From: Schumannella luteola
GTDB lineage: Bacteria > Actinomycetota > Actinomycetes > Actinomycetales > Microbacteriaceae
DNA: 64,000 bases
Direction of reading: 5' to 3'
Assembly: GCF_013408685.1 (NCBI RefSeq)
Contig: NZ_JACBZY010000001.1
Location: 1,302,001 to 1,366,000, forward strand
This document shows, piece after piece, positions 15,913 to 24,303 of this stretch (its first letter is position 1; every line of letters starts with the position of its first letter). A program made the translations under genes and the position numbers. The notes under the pieces are model-generated. The model was not told the DNA's origin. It saw only the letters and a program-made list of their open reading frames with translations, and searched no databases.

Positions 15913-15953
15913 TCCAAATCCTCGGCTAGGGCTCGTGAGCCCAAACCAGTACG

Positions 15954-15990
15954 GAACGCCCCGGCTGATCTTCGGATCACCGGGGCGTTC
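15954..15990 (+). terminator. TTCG-loop terminator after the peptide gene
   Basis: GAACGCCCCGG (15954-15964) pairs with CCGGGGCGTTC (15980-15990). An inner TGATC/GATCA stem is capped by a TTCG tetraloop, and TGTGTG follows. This is the strongest hairpin in the region. Confidence 0.88.
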
Positions 15991-16022
15991 TGTGTGTCCG
16001 GGGCGGTAGGTAGTCTCGACCC

Positions 16023-16481
16023 GTGGCAGTGAACCCCGAGATCCAGGGTCGGCGGCTCCCGCCGGTCGGCCCCTACCTGGTGGGCCGCGAGAAGGTGCGC
16101 GAGTTCTCGCGCGCCGTGCTCGCGCAGAGCCCCCTCAACTCCGACCCCGAGGCGGCCCGCGCCGCCGGCTACGCCGACGTGGTCGCCCCGCCGACCTTCC
16201 CGGTCGTGGTGCAGGAGGCGACGCTCGCGCAGCTGCTCGCCGAGCCCGACACCGGCATCGACTTCACCCGCGTCGTGCACGGCGACCAGCGCTTCAGCTT
16301 CGTGCGCCCGGTCGTCGCCGGCGACGAGCTCATGGCCGAGCTGACCGTCACGAGCGTCAAGAGCCTCGGCGCGCACAGCATGGTGACCGCATCCACCGAG
16401 GTGGTCGACCTCGACGGCGAGCTCGTGCTCACCGCGATCTCGACCCTTGTGGTGCGCGGCGACGAGGAGGCCTCCGCATGA
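16023..16481 (+). CDS. MaoC/FAS1-like dehydratase, HadA-type N-terminal hot-dog protein
   Basis: This 152-residue hot-dog-fold protein corresponds to the HadA/HadC half of actinobacterial (3R)-hydroxyacyl-ACP dehydratases: VGREKVREFSRAVL, YADVVAPPTFPVVV, HGDQRFSFVRPVVAGDEL. It supplies the substrate-binding half and needs a HadB partner for catalysis. Its stop overlaps the start of the next gene by four bases. TAGTCT lies six bases before the GTG, so the operon transcript should be leaderless. A role in fatty-acid elongation is inferred from family. Confidence 0.9.
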   Translation: MAVNPEIQGRRLPPVGPYLVGREKVREFSRAVLAQSPLNSDPEAARAAGYADVVAPPTFPVVVQEATLAQLLAEPDTGIDFTRVVHGDQRFSFVRPVVAGDELMAELTVTSVKSLGAHSMVTASTEVVDLDGELVLTAISTLVVRGDEEASA

Positions 16482-16900
16482 CCCGCCCCCGCATCTCCGA
16501 CCTGACCGTCGGCGAGGTCGTCGCCGAGCGCACCGTGACGCTGCACCGCGACGAGCTCGTCCGGTACGCCGGCGCCTCGGGCGACTTCAACCCCATCCAC
16601 TACCGCGACGACGTCGCCGCCGACGCCGGGCTGCCGGGCGTGCTCGCCCACGGCATGCTCACGATGGGCCTCGCCGTGCAGCCGGTCGTCGACTGGCTGG
16701 ATGGCGACAGCGGCCGCGTCGTCGACTACCAGACGCGCTTCACCCGCCCCGTGGTCGTCGACCCGGTCGACGGCGCCGAGCTCACGATCGTCGCGAAGGT
16801 GGGCGTGCTCGAGGAGCGCTACGCGCGCATCGACCTGACCGTCAGCTTCGGCGGGCAGACCGTGCTCGGCAAGGCGCAGGTGCGGGTCGACCTCGAGTGA
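16478..16900 (+). CDS. MaoC family dehydratase, HadB-type catalytic subunit
   Basis: This 140-residue hot-dog protein carries the hydratase-2 motif SGDFNPIHY, with the catalytic Asp and His, followed by AHGMLTMGLA. It matches HadB-like subunits that pair with the preceding HadA-like protein to dehydrate 3-hydroxyacyl thioesters. Start and stop both overlap neighbours by four bases (ATGA and GTGA), a tight operon with murB. This three-gene order is common in actinobacteria. Confidence 0.92.
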   Translation: MTRPRISDLTVGEVVAERTVTLHRDELVRYAGASGDFNPIHYRDDVAADAGLPGVLAHGMLTMGLAVQPVVDWLDGDSGRVVDYQTRFTRPVVVDPVDGAELTIVAKVGVLEERYARIDLTVSFGGQTVLGKAQVRVDLE

Positions 16901-18087
16901 CCGACCCCACGACGCCCGCCGGCAGCCCTGCCGCCGCATCCGCCTCGGCTGCCGCCCCGCCCGCTGCCTCGCCGCCGCTGAGCGAGCTGACGACCCTGCG
17001 CGTCGGCGGCGCCGCGCGCGAGCTCGTGCAGCCAGACAGCGAGCTCGAGATCGTGCGCACCGCGCTCGACGTGTGGTCGACGGGCGACGACTGGTGGGTG
17101 CTCGGCGGCGGCTCGAACGTGGTCGCGCCCGATGACGGGCTCGACGGCACGGTCATCCGCCTCGCCACCCACGGCGTGAAGCGCCTCGAGGGTGACGACC
17201 CGGCGCGCGTGCACCTGCGCGTGCAGGCGGGCGAGCCGTGGGATGCGCTGGTCGGCCTGACCGTCTACAACGGCTGGTCGGGCATCGAGGCGCTGAGCGG
17301 CATTCCGGGTTCGGTCGGCGCCGCGCCGATCCAGAACATCGGGGCCTACGGGCAGGAGCTGTCGCAGGTTCTCATCGCCGTCGACTTCCTCGACTGGGAG
17401 ACCGGGCACCGCCTGCGCCTCACCGCCGACGAGCTCGGTCTCGGCTACCGCACGAGCGCGATCAAGCGGGGCCGGCTGGGCATCGTGATCGCGGTCGAGC
17501 TCGAACTCACCGCGACGACCGATCGCGTACCGCTGAGCCGCCCGGTCGCCTACGCGCAGCTCGCCGACGCCCTCGGCGTGCAGGTCGGCGAGGCCGCGCC
17601 GATCCGCGAGGTGCGCGAGGCCGTGCTGCGGCTGCGCGCCGGCAAGGGCATGGTGCTGGATGCGGCCGACGCCGACTCGGTCAGCGCCGGCTCCTTCTTC
17701 ACCAACCCGATCGTCGAGGAGAGCGTCGCGCGCACTCTTCCCGCCGACCTGCCGCGCTGGCCGGTCGAACAGGACGACGACACCCCGCTCGTGCTGCCGC
17801 TCGGCTACGAGCCGGCGCCGCGCCCGCGCGACACCCGGCCGCGCCACGTCAAGCTCAGCGCCGCCTGGCTGATCGAGCGCGCCGGCATCCACCGCGGCTT
17901 CGCGCTGCCGGGCTCGCACGCGGCGATCTCGTCGAAGCACACGCTCGCGCTCACGAACCGCGGTGGGGCGACGGCGCTCGAGATCGAGCAGCTCGCCGAG
18001 TTCGTGCGCACGCGCGTCGCCTCGGAGTTCGGCGTGGTGCTGCAGCCCGAGCCGGTGTTCCTCGGCCCGAGCGACGACCTGTACTGA
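16897..18087 (+). CDS. murB: UDP-N-acetylmuramate dehydrogenase (MurB)
   Basis: This 396-residue FAD enzyme reduces UDP-GlcNAc enolpyruvate to UDP-MurNAc with NADPH, the second committed step of peptidoglycan synthesis, in the cytoplasm. After an Ala/Pro/Ser-rich N-terminal 25 residues, it has the FAD-binding region with VLGGGSNVV and IPGSVGAAPIQNIGAYGQE. The MurB C-terminal domain shows SAGSFFTNP with the proton-donor Ser, and the final LQPEPVFLG with the catalytic Glu. The GTG start overlaps the TGA of the hadB-like gene. Length is a little above the usual 340 because of the N-terminal extension and an internal insert. Confidence 0.95.
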   Translation: MTDPTTPAGSPAAASASAAAPPAASPPLSELTTLRVGGAARELVQPDSELEIVRTALDVWSTGDDWWVLGGGSNVVAPDDGLDGTVIRLATHGVKRLEGDDPARVHLRVQAGEPWDALVGLTVYNGWSGIEALSGIPGSVGAAPIQNIGAYGQELSQVLIAVDFLDWETGHRLRLTADELGLGYRTSAIKRGRLGIVIAVELELTATTDRVPLSRPVAYAQLADALGVQVGEAAPIREVREAVLRLRAGKGMVLDAADADSVSAGSFFTNPIVEESVARTLPADLPRWPVEQDDDTPLVLPLGYEPAPRPRDTRPRHVKLSAAWLIERAGIHRGFALPGSHAAISSKHTLALTNRGGATALEIEQLAEFVRTRVASEFGVVLQPEPVFLGPSDDLY

Positions 18088-18177
18088 CCGGGCGTCCCGC
18101 TTCTCCCTCCGCCCGAGAGGCGCGGTGTCGGTTGCGCCCGGTGACGGCGCGATTCGCTGGATGCCCACGGCCGGGAA

Positions 18178-18310
18178 TAGCGTCGACAGCTTGATGCGTT
18201 CACATGGACGCGAGGATGCGGGAGCGTCGTCGCGCGCCCGGAACCGCATCCCGACCGACCGCCGCCCTCCGGCGGCCCGGCAACCAGGAACCTGATCGGG
18301 AAAGCGAAGT
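18178..18310 (+). promoter_or_regulatory. Promoter and structured leader of the nitroreductase gene
   Basis: TAGCGT (18178-18183) is a likely -10, leaving a leader of about 120 nt. The leader contains a GCCGCC-CTCC-GGCGGC hairpin, a GGCAACC word and a possible 34-codon upstream frame (18193-18297, Arg-rich). These resemble parts of sulfur-related riboswitches but do not complete any I know. Confidence 0.35.
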
Positions 18311-18907
18311 ATGAGCACGACCGAGATCCACCCCTCCACCATCCGCAACGCCGAGACCGATGCCGAGCTGCACCCGCTGCTCGACGAACGGTGGAGCCCG
18401 CGCTCCTACGACGAGAGCGCCGAGATCGACGACGCCGAGCTGCACGCGCTGCTCGAGGCCGCCCGCTGGGCCCCCTCGGCCGCGAACTCGCAGCCGCGTC
18501 GCTTCATCGCCGGCCGCCGCGGCACGCAGACCTTCGACAAGATCCACGCCGGACTCGCGAGCGGCAACCAGCCCTGGACCTCGAAGGCCGCCCTGCTCGT
18601 CGTCGGCCTCACCGCCGTCGACCCCGAGCAGGGCCCGCACCGCTGGGCCGAGTACGACCTCGGCCAGTCGATCGCGCACCTGACCGTGCAGGCGCACGCG
18701 CTCGGCCTGCACGCGCACCAGATGGGCGGCATCCTGCCCGAGGAGCTGCAGAAGTCGTTCGACCTGCCCGAGAACGTCGTGCCGGTCACGGTCACCGCGA
18801 TCGGCCGCGTGGATGTCGCCGAGGAGCTCGACGAGCGCTTCCGCGAGCGCGAGACCGCGCCCCGCAGCCGCAAGCCGCTCGACGAGCTGGTGATCGTCGC
18901 GGAGTAA
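18311..18907 (+). CDS. Nitroreductase family protein
   Basis: This 198-residue FMN-dependent nitroreductase-fold enzyme has the FMN-binding N terminus DERWSPRSYDES, then AARWAPSAANSQPRRF. The helical lid includes HLTVQAHALGLHAHQMGG, and the C-terminal half contains VPVTVTAIG. It uses NAD(P)H to reduce nitro compounds, quinones or related oxidants in the family; the natural substrate is unknown. GGGAAAG lies eight bases upstream of the ATG. It is a single-gene unit with its own hairpin terminator. Confidence 0.92.
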   Translation: MSTTEIHPSTIRNAETDAELHPLLDERWSPRSYDESAEIDDAELHALLEAARWAPSAANSQPRRFIAGRRGTQTFDKIHAGLASGNQPWTSKAALLVVGLTAVDPEQGPHRWAEYDLGQSIAHLTVQAHALGLHAHQMGGILPEELQKSFDLPENVVPVTVTAIGRVDVAEELDERFRERETAPRSRKPLDELVIVAE

Positions 18908-18969
18908 GCCCCGCATCCCCTTCCGCCGCCGCGACGGGCCCCGCGCCCGCGCTGGTCATCGCGGGCTGC

Positions 18970-19006
18970 ACGACGCCCGGTGCGACCTCGGTCGCCCGGG
19001 CGTCGT
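18970..19006 (+). terminator. Terminator after the nitroreductase gene
   Basis: ACGACGCCCGG (18970-18980) pairs with CCGGGCGTCGT (18996-19006), continued inward by GCGAC/GTCGC with a CTCG loop. It is a long uninterrupted stem just downstream of the stop. Confidence 0.78.
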
Positions 19007-19073
19007 CGTGTCGGCAGGCTCTGCCTCTGCTCTGCCTCCCCGACCCGCACTCACCGCCCGAACGGAGACCGTT

Positions 19074-19148
19074 TCAAGGAGTTGCTGTAACCGGTGTGAC
19101 TGGTGTTGCTCACGTGTCACGCCAGCCACAGCAACCCCTTGAGATGGT
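19074..19148. repeat. Interspersed hairpin repeat, copy 1
   Basis: The left arm (19074-19088) and right arm (19128-19142) are complementary at 14 of 15 positions, with a 39-base middle. The right part, CCAGCCACAGCA followed by CCTTGAGATGGT, recurs at 26119-26155. It lies between the convergent nitroreductase and LysE genes. Confidence 0.78.
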
Positions 19149-19304
19149 TCGTGCTCGCGCGGGTCGCGGCCGAGCCGGCGGGCCGGAATCGAAGCGCAGA
19201 GGAAAGACCGGCCGCGACGTCTCTTTGCACGGGACGCCGCGGCCGGAGTCGAGCGGGATGCTCCGCCTGCGTCGCTTCGCGGATCCGGCGGCATCCCGAC
19301 CTGA

Positions 19305-20081
19305 TCAGTGCACGATGAGCATCACGGCCATGACCGCCATGATCGCGGCGACGAGGATGTCGAGCACGCGCCAGGCGGCCGGCTTCGCGAACAGCGGAGC
19401 GAGCAGTCGCGCACCGAAGCCGACGGCCGTGAACCAGATCAGGCTGGCTGCCCACGCCCCGATGCCGAAGGCGAGCCGGTCGTCGCCGTAGCGCGACCCG
19501 ATCGAGCCGAGCAGCACGAGCGTGTCGAGGTAGACGTGCGGGTTGAGCCAGGTGAGCGCGAGAGCCGTTAGCGCGACCGCGGCGAGGGATCCGGCGGCGG
19601 GGGAGCGGCGGAGGCGGCGGGTACGCGCGGTCGTGCTCGGCGCGGTCGCCGTGAGCGTCGCAGCTCCGGAATCCGCCGCGGTGCCCGCGTCGGCATCCGG
19701 TCGGGGTGTCACGATCGCCCCGGCGTCGGCGAGCGGGGCGCCGCCGGCATCCGACTCGCCGGGATCCGTGGTGTCGTCCGCATCCACCGCGAGGGCCTCG
19801 GGCTTGAGCGCCCGTCGCACCGCGAACACCGCGTAGAGCAGCAGGAACGCGGCACCCGCCCAGCGCGCGACCTCCGCGAGCACGGGAACGCTCGCGAACA
19901 CGGCGCCGCCGCCCGCGATGCCGACGGTCATGAGCACCGCATCCGACAGCGTGCAGATCACGATCACGACGAGCACGTGCTCGCGCCGGATCCCCTGCCG
20001 CAGCAGGAAGGCGTTCTGCGCGCCGATCGCCGCGATGAGCGACAGGCTGAGGCCGAATCCGGCGAGCACGGTGGTGAGCAC
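19305..20081 (-). CDS. LysE/ArgO family basic amino acid exporter
   Basis: This 258-residue LysE-superfamily membrane protein has six predicted helices: IAAIGAQNAFLLRQGIRREH is the family N-terminal signature with GAQN and the helix 1/2 Arg cluster, and LTWLNPHVYLDTLVLLGS is the second hallmark (NPHxYLDT). A hydrophilic Ala/Asp/Thr-rich insert of about 65 residues sits between helices 3 and 4, unusually long for the family. It exports lysine or arginine in known members. It is divergent from a LysG/ArgP-type regulator with a 78-base shared promoter. TAGCTT lies six bases before the GTG. Confidence 0.93.
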   Translation of the reverse strand: MLTTVLAGFGLSLSLIAAIGAQNAFLLRQGIRREHVLVVIVICTLSDAVLMTVGIAGGGAVFASVPVLAEVARWAGAAFLLLYAVFAVRRALKPEALAVDADDTTDPGESDAGGAPLADAGAIVTPRPDADAGTAADSGAATLTATAPSTTARTRRLRRSPAAGSLAAVALTALALTWLNPHVYLDTLVLLGSIGSRYGDDRLAFGIGAWAASLIWFTAVGFGARLLAPLFAKPAAWRVLDILVAAIMAVMAVMLIVH

Positions 20082-20159
20082 GACCCCAAGCTAGAGACGG
20101 ATGCTCGCGCAGACCAGTTCAGGATTCTCACGCATCATCAGCACGGCTAATGTGGGCGC

Positions 20160-21035
20160 ATGATCCCCGCCGAGTCGCTCGCGACGCTGCAGGCCGTCGT
20201 CGACGAGGGCAGCCTGGATGCGGCGGCCCGCGCCCTGCACGTGACGCCGAGCGCCGTCAGTCAACGCCTCAAGGCGCTCGAGCAGCGCCTCGGCCGGGTG
20301 CTGCTCATCCGCTCGAAGCCGGCCCGCGCGACGCCCGCGGGCGAGGTGCTGCTGCGGCTCGCCCGTCAGCAGCAGCTGCTCGAGCGGGAGGCGCTCGCCG
20401 AGCTCGGGCTCGATGAGGCGCGTGGCGTCGAGCTCGCCGTCGCGATCAACAGCGACTCGCTCGCGACCTGGATCATGCCGGCGCTGCACCGCGTCGCCGA
20501 ACGCGAGGGCGTGCTGCTCGAGGTCGTGCGCGACGACCAGAACGACACCGCGGCACGCCTCGCCGCCGGCACCGTCATGGCCGCCGTGACCAGCGAGGAG
20601 GTGGCGGTGCCGGGATGCCGCAGCGTGCTGCTCGGCCGGATGGTCTACCGCGCCTCCGCGACGCCGGAGTTCGCCGCGCGCTGGTTCCCCGACGGCGTCA
20701 CCGCGGCCGCGCTCGCCGCCGCCCCCGTGATCGACTTCGACCGGCGCGACGACCTGCAGACCCGCTTCCTCCGCTCGATCACCCGGCAGCGGATCGACCC
20801 GCCGCGCCACCGCATCCCCGGCGCCGCCGACTTCGCCGACGCGGTGCGGCTCGGGCTCGGCTGGGCGATGCTGCTCGACCACCAGCTCGCCGCGCACCCC
20901 GACGAGCTCGTCGAGCTCGCGCCGCACAAGCCGCTCGAGGTGCCGCTCTACTGGCAGCAGTGGGATCTGCGCTCGGCGTCGCTGGATGCGCTCGCCGACG
21001 AGGTGCGCACGGCCGCCGCCGCGGCGCTCGCCTGA
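20160..21035 (+). CDS. LysR-type regulator of the LysG/ArgP group
   Basis: This 291-residue LysR protein has the HTH TLQAVVDEGSLDAAARALHV, then TPSAVSQRLKALEQRLG, and a C-terminal periplasmic-binding-like effector domain. The wording VELAVAINSDSLATWIMPAL is characteristic of ArgP/LysG, which senses lysine or arginine and activates an adjacent LysE-type exporter. The gene is divergent from that exporter here, the classic arrangement. TAATGT lies six bases before the ATG, suggesting a leaderless message. Confidence 0.93.
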   Translation: MIPAESLATLQAVVDEGSLDAAARALHVTPSAVSQRLKALEQRLGRVLLIRSKPARATPAGEVLLRLARQQQLLEREALAELGLDEARGVELAVAINSDSLATWIMPALHRVAEREGVLLEVVRDDQNDTAARLAAGTVMAAVTSEEVAVPGCRSVLLGRMVYRASATPEFAARWFPDGVTAAALAAAPVIDFDRRDDLQTRFLRSITRQRIDPPRHRIPGAADFADAVRLGLGWAMLLDHQLAAHPDELVELAPHKPLEVPLYWQQWDLRSASLDALADEVRTAAAAALA

Positions 21036-21073
21036 TCCGTCGGCGCAGGCGATGGCGCCGGCCGGGAACGACA

Positions 21074-21105
21074 GAGCGGGCCGGACCCTCAGGTCCGACC
21101 CGCTC
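21074..21105. terminator. Terminator between lysG-like and aspC genes
   Basis: AGCGGG (21075-21080) pairs with CCCGCT (21099-21104), and CGGACC/GGTCCG forms the inner stem around loop CTCA. It lies between convergent genes and can serve both. Confidence 0.72.
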
Positions 21106-21148
21106 CGCACATCCGCTCGCTTCCGCCGCGCAGCGCGGCGTCACGGCC

Positions 21149-22339
21149 TCAGCTGAACAGCTTCGCCAGGCGCTCCACGCCCTCGCTGATCGCGTCGTCG
21201 CCCATCGCGTAGCTGAAGCGCAGGTAGCCGGAGGGGCCGAAGGCCTCGCCCGGAACCGGGGCGACCTCGGCCTTCTCGAGGATCAGGTCGGCCAGCTCGA
21301 GCGTGGTGGTCGGGGTCGTGCCCGCCCACTCGCGGGCGAGAAGCTGCCGCACGTCGGGGTAGACGTAGAACGCGCCGGTCGGCGTCGGCGTCTCGAAGCC
21401 GGGGATCGCGTTGAGCCCCGACACGATGAGCTTGCGGCGGCGGTCGAAGGCCTCGCGCATCTCGAGCACCGAGTCCTGCGGGCCGGTGAGCGCGGCGATC
21501 GCGGCGCGCTGCGACACGTTCGACACGTTCGACGAGAGGTGCGACTGCAGGTTGGATGCGGCCTTGATCGCGTCGGCCGGGCCCACCATCCAGCCCACGC
21601 GCCATCCGGTCATCGCGTAGGTCTTGGCGACGCCGTTGACGAGGATGGTGCGGTCGGCGAGCGCGGGCGTCGCCTCGACGATCGAGGCGGCGCGGACGCC
21701 GTCGTAGGTCAGGTTCTGGTAGATCTCGTCGCTGATCACCCAGAGGCCGTGCTGCTCGGCCCAGGCGCCGATCGCGGCGGTCTGCTCGGGGCTGTAGACC
21801 GAGCCGGTCGGGTTCGACGGCGACACGAAGAGCAGCACCTTGGTCCGCTCGGTGCGGGCGGCCTCGAGCTGCTCGACCGTGACCAGGTAGTCCTGCTCGG
21901 CAGGGGCGAAGACCTCGACCGGAACGCCGCCGGCGAGGCGGATCGCCTCGGGGTAGGTGGTCCAGTACGGCGCCGGCACGAGCACCTCGTCGCCCGGGTC
22001 GACGATCGTGGCGAAGGCCTGATAGACGGCCTGCTTGCCGCCGTTGGTGATGATGACCTGCGAGGGCTCGACGGCGAGCGACGAGTCGCGCAGCGTCTTG
22101 GCGGCCACGGCCTCGCGCAGCTCGGGCAGGCCGGCGGCGGGCGTGTAGCGGTGGTTCTTCGGATCCTGCGCGGCGGCGACAGCGGCCTCGACGATGTGCG
22201 CCGGGGTCGGGAAGTCGGGCTCGCCGGCGGCGAAGGAGATGACGGGGCGTCCGGCAGCCTTGAGGGCCTTCGCCTTCGCGTCGACCTTGAGGGTCGCGGA
22301 CTCGGAGATCGCGCCGATGCGCTGGGAGATGCGTGCCAC
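21149..22339 (-). CDS. aspC: Pyridoxal phosphate-dependent aminotransferase, aspartate aminotransferase type
   Basis: This 396-residue class I/II fold-type I aminotransferase moves an amino group between aspartate and 2-oxoglutarate in its best relatives. Visible are [13 protein letters not shown] at the N terminus, the substrate-binding [11 protein letters not shown], the PLP-contacting [14 protein letters not shown], the Schiff-base Lys239 in [16 protein letters not shown], and a C-terminal YLRFSYAMG carrying the alpha-carboxylate Arg. The gene lies next to tRNA-Trp and secE in many Microbacteriaceae. The GTG start sits at 22339. Confidence 0.93.
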   Translation of the reverse strand: MARISQRIGAISESATLKVDAKAKALKAAGRPVISFAAGEPDFPTPAHIVEAAVAAAQDPKNHRYTPAAGLPELREAVAAKTLRDSSLAVEPSQVIITNGGKQAVYQAFATIVDPGDEVLVPAPYWTTYPEAIRLAGGVPVEVFAPAEQDYLVTVEQLEAARTERTKVLLFVSPSNPTGSVYSPEQTAAIGAWAEQHGLWVISDEIYQNLTYDGVRAASIVEATPALADRTILVNGVAKTYAMTGWRVGWMVGPADAIKAASNLQSHLSSNVSNVSQRAAIAALTGPQDSVLEMREAFDRRRKLIVSGLNAIPGFETPTPTGAFYVYPDVRQLLAREWAGTTPTTTLELADLILEKAEVAPVPGEAFGPSGYLRFSYAMGDDAISEGVERLAKLFS

Positions 22340-22586
22340 GGCACGAGCCTACCGAGGGGTGCGGCGTGTGACAGCGGCCGATCCGTGCCGAGTGGATGGG
22401 CATCCGGCCGCGACGCGCCCGGGCCGCATCCCGCTCAGGCCGCGGCGGGCCGACCCGCTCGCGGCATGCCGTATGCTTGCCTTCGGCTGGCGAAGATCGC
22501 CAAGCTTCGCTGTGCCCCGGATGGTTCTTCCGCAGGGGTCGTGGGATGTTGGGTCCCCGACAGCGGAGTGATCGGATCCCGGCCCT

Positions 22587-22659
22587 AGGGCGGTGGCTCA
22601 ATTGGTAGAGCAGCGGTCTCCAAAACCGCAGGTTGCAGGTTCGAGTCCTGTCCGCCCTG
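22587..22659 (+). tRNA. trnW: tRNA-Trp (CCA anticodon)
   Basis: Acceptor stem AGGGCGG (22587-22593) pairs with CCGCCCT (22652-22658). The D arm is GGCTCAATTGGTAGAGC, the anticodon stem GCGGT/ACCGC holds loop CTCCAAA with CCA at 22620-22622, and the T arm is CAGGTTCGAGTCCTG. The discriminator is G; CCA is not encoded. A TATGCT hexamer (22472-22477) may be its -10. Confidence 0.97.
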
Positions 22660-22709
22660 CGATTCCCCTGGCTTCAGCCAGGGGAATGTCCGGTGGAAGG
22701 TGAGAACTG

Positions 22710-22991
22710 ATGGCACGCAGGATCGTCGACGAGCCCAGCGAGGACATCGTCGCGAACGCCAAGCGTGAGCGCGCCGAGCGGCGCAACCCGTTCGGTCGTC
22801 TCGTGCTCTTCCTCCGTCAGGTGATCAACGAACTGAGGAAGGTCGTCACCCCGACCCGCCGTGAGCTGTTCAGCTACACCGGCGTCGTGCTCGGCTTCGT
22901 CGTCGTGATGATGCTGCTGGTGAGCGGCCTCGACTTCGGGATCAGCGAGCTCGTGAAACTCGTGTTCAGCAACGGCACCGTCGCGGGCTGA
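22710..22991 (+). CDS. secE: Preprotein translocase subunit SecE
   Basis: This 93-residue protein has a charged N-terminal amphipathic region (RRNPFGRLVLFLRQVINELR), the conserved KVVTPTRRELFSYTGVV junction and one membrane helix near residues 58-80. SecE clamps SecY in the inner-membrane SecYEG channel. Its place between tRNA-Trp and nusG is the standard bacterial order. Probable cotranscription with tRNA-Trp and nusG. Confidence 0.96.
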   Translation: MARRIVDEPSEDIVANAKRERAERRNPFGRLVLFLRQVINELRKVVTPTRRELFSYTGVVLGFVVVMMLLVSGLDFGISELVKLVFSNGTVAG

Positions 22992-23043
22992 GCCGGCTCC
23001 GCCGCCTCCCGCGACCCGCCCACAACACATCAGGAGTCAGAAC

Positions 23044-24060
23044 GTGACCGCATCCGAGCGCCCCGACATCGACCTCGCCACGGCTGCCGAGCAGTCGTCC
23101 GAGGAGGACGAGGCCCAGGAGGGCTCGACCCTGGAGTGGACCGAGAAGGCCGCCGGCAACGCCGAGAGCCGCGCCATCCACGTGGTCGACGACGAGAACG
23201 AGGGCGAGGAGACCCGCGACCTCGACAACCTGCTCGACGACCTCGAGGCCGCTGAAGACCCGGAGGCCGACGCCGTCGTCGACGACGCACTCGACATCGA
23301 CTCCGCCGACGAGGCCGAGGCCGCCGCCGAGGCGACCGACGACGAGACCGAGTCGGAGCTGGCCGAGGAGGCCGCCGAGGGCGTGGACCCCGTCGAGGAG
23401 ATCCTGGATGCGGAAGACGAGGCCGAGGCCGAGGTCGACCCCTACGAGGAGTTCCGTCTCGACCTGCGCATCCGTCCGGGCAAGTGGTACGTCATCCACT
23501 CCTACGCCGGCTTCGAGAAGCGCGTGAAGCAGAACATCGAGTCGCGTCGCCAGTCGCTCGGCATGGAGGACTTCATCTACGAGGTCCAGGTGCCGATGGA
23601 GGACGTGGTCGAGATCAAGAACGGCCAGCGCAAGCTGGTCAACCGCGTGCGCATCCCCGGCTACGTGCTGGTGCGCATGGAGCTCAACGAGGACAGCTGG
23701 TCGGGCGTGCGTCACACCCCCGGCGTCACCGGCTTCGTGGGCAACGCCCACAACCCGACGCCGCTGCGCTTCGAAGAGGCCTTCAACATGCTGAAGAGCC
23801 TGGTGCAGGTCGTCGAGACCCCCGCCAAGCCCGGTGCGACGAAGTCCTCGGGCGGCGCGACCGCGTCGGCCCGCGTCATCCCCGCCGAGGTCGACTTCGA
23901 GATCGGCGAGACCATCACGATCAAGGAGGGCTCGTTCGCGGGTCTTCCCGGCACGATCAACGAGATCAAGCCGGAGAGCGGCAAGCTCACCGTGCTCGTC
24001 TCGCTGTTCGAGCGCGAGACCCCGGTCGAGCTGTCGTTCGACCAGGTCACCAAGCTCTGA
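23044..24060 (+). CDS. nusG: Transcription termination/antitermination protein NusG with long acidic N-terminal extension
   Basis: A 338-residue NusG. Residues 1-140 are almost all Glu, Asp and Ala with few hydrophobics, predicted disordered. The NGN domain starts KWYVIHSYAGFEKRVKQNIE; NRVRIPGYVLVRMELN and the HTPGVTGFVG segment follow. The KOW domain near residue 280 reads GETITIKEGSFAGLPGTINE. It binds RNA polymerase and couples elongation with Rho and ribosomes. A GTG start follows AGGAG by seven bases. Typical NusG is 180 residues, though actinobacterial versions are often extended. Confidence 0.96.
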   Translation: MTASERPDIDLATAAEQSSEEDEAQEGSTLEWTEKAAGNAESRAIHVVDDENEGEETRDLDNLLDDLEAAEDPEADAVVDDALDIDSADEAEAAAEATDDETESELAEEAAEGVDPVEEILDAEDEAEAEVDPYEEFRLDLRIRPGKWYVIHSYAGFEKRVKQNIESRRQSLGMEDFIYEVQVPMEDVVEIKNGQRKLVNRVRIPGYVLVRMELNEDSWSGVRHTPGVTGFVGNAHNPTPLRFEEAFNMLKSLVQVVETPAKPGATKSSGGATASARVIPAEVDFEIGETITIKEGSFAGLPGTINEIKPESGKLTVLVSLFERETPVELSFDQVTKL

Positions 24061-24075
24061 CGCACTGACGTCGCT

Positions 24076-24109
24076 CGAAGGCCCCGCCGGTCCGCCGGTG
24101 GGGCCTTCG
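24076..24109 (+). terminator. Terminator after nusG
   Basis: CGAAGGCCCC (24076-24085) pairs with GGGGCCTTCG (24100-24109), with a GC-rich inner loop, then TCGTCC. It separates secE-nusG from rplK-rplA. Confidence 0.8.
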
Positions 24110-24303
24110 TCGTCCTGGATGCGGTTCCGTGGCGATCTCGTGCGATCTCACCGCGACCCCGGCTGGCGGATGCGGCGGGCGTCGCGTAAGCTCGAGTGGT
24201 TTGCGTCCGCCTCCGTGCGTGATGCGGACATCCCCACCGCGTCCGGAACTTCGTCCGGTTCGTGGGAGCGTGCCCGCGGGCACACGAGAGAAAGGGAGCC
24301 TTC
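24110..24303 (+). promoter_or_regulatory. Leader of the rplK-rplA operon
   Basis: TAAGCT near 24187 is the best -10. The leader then carries CCGGAACTTCGTCCGG and the perfect palindrome GTGCCCGCGGGCAC (24270-24283), placed just ahead of the ribosome site AAAGGGAG. Such hairpins fit ribosomal-protein autoregulation, but I cannot match a defined L1 or L11 leader class. Confidence 0.45.

Noticed and set aside
18190-18310. A SAM-I or SAM-IV riboswitch before the nitroreductase
   Set aside because: GGCAACC is there, but the following conserved G-rich segment and the closing helix are not.
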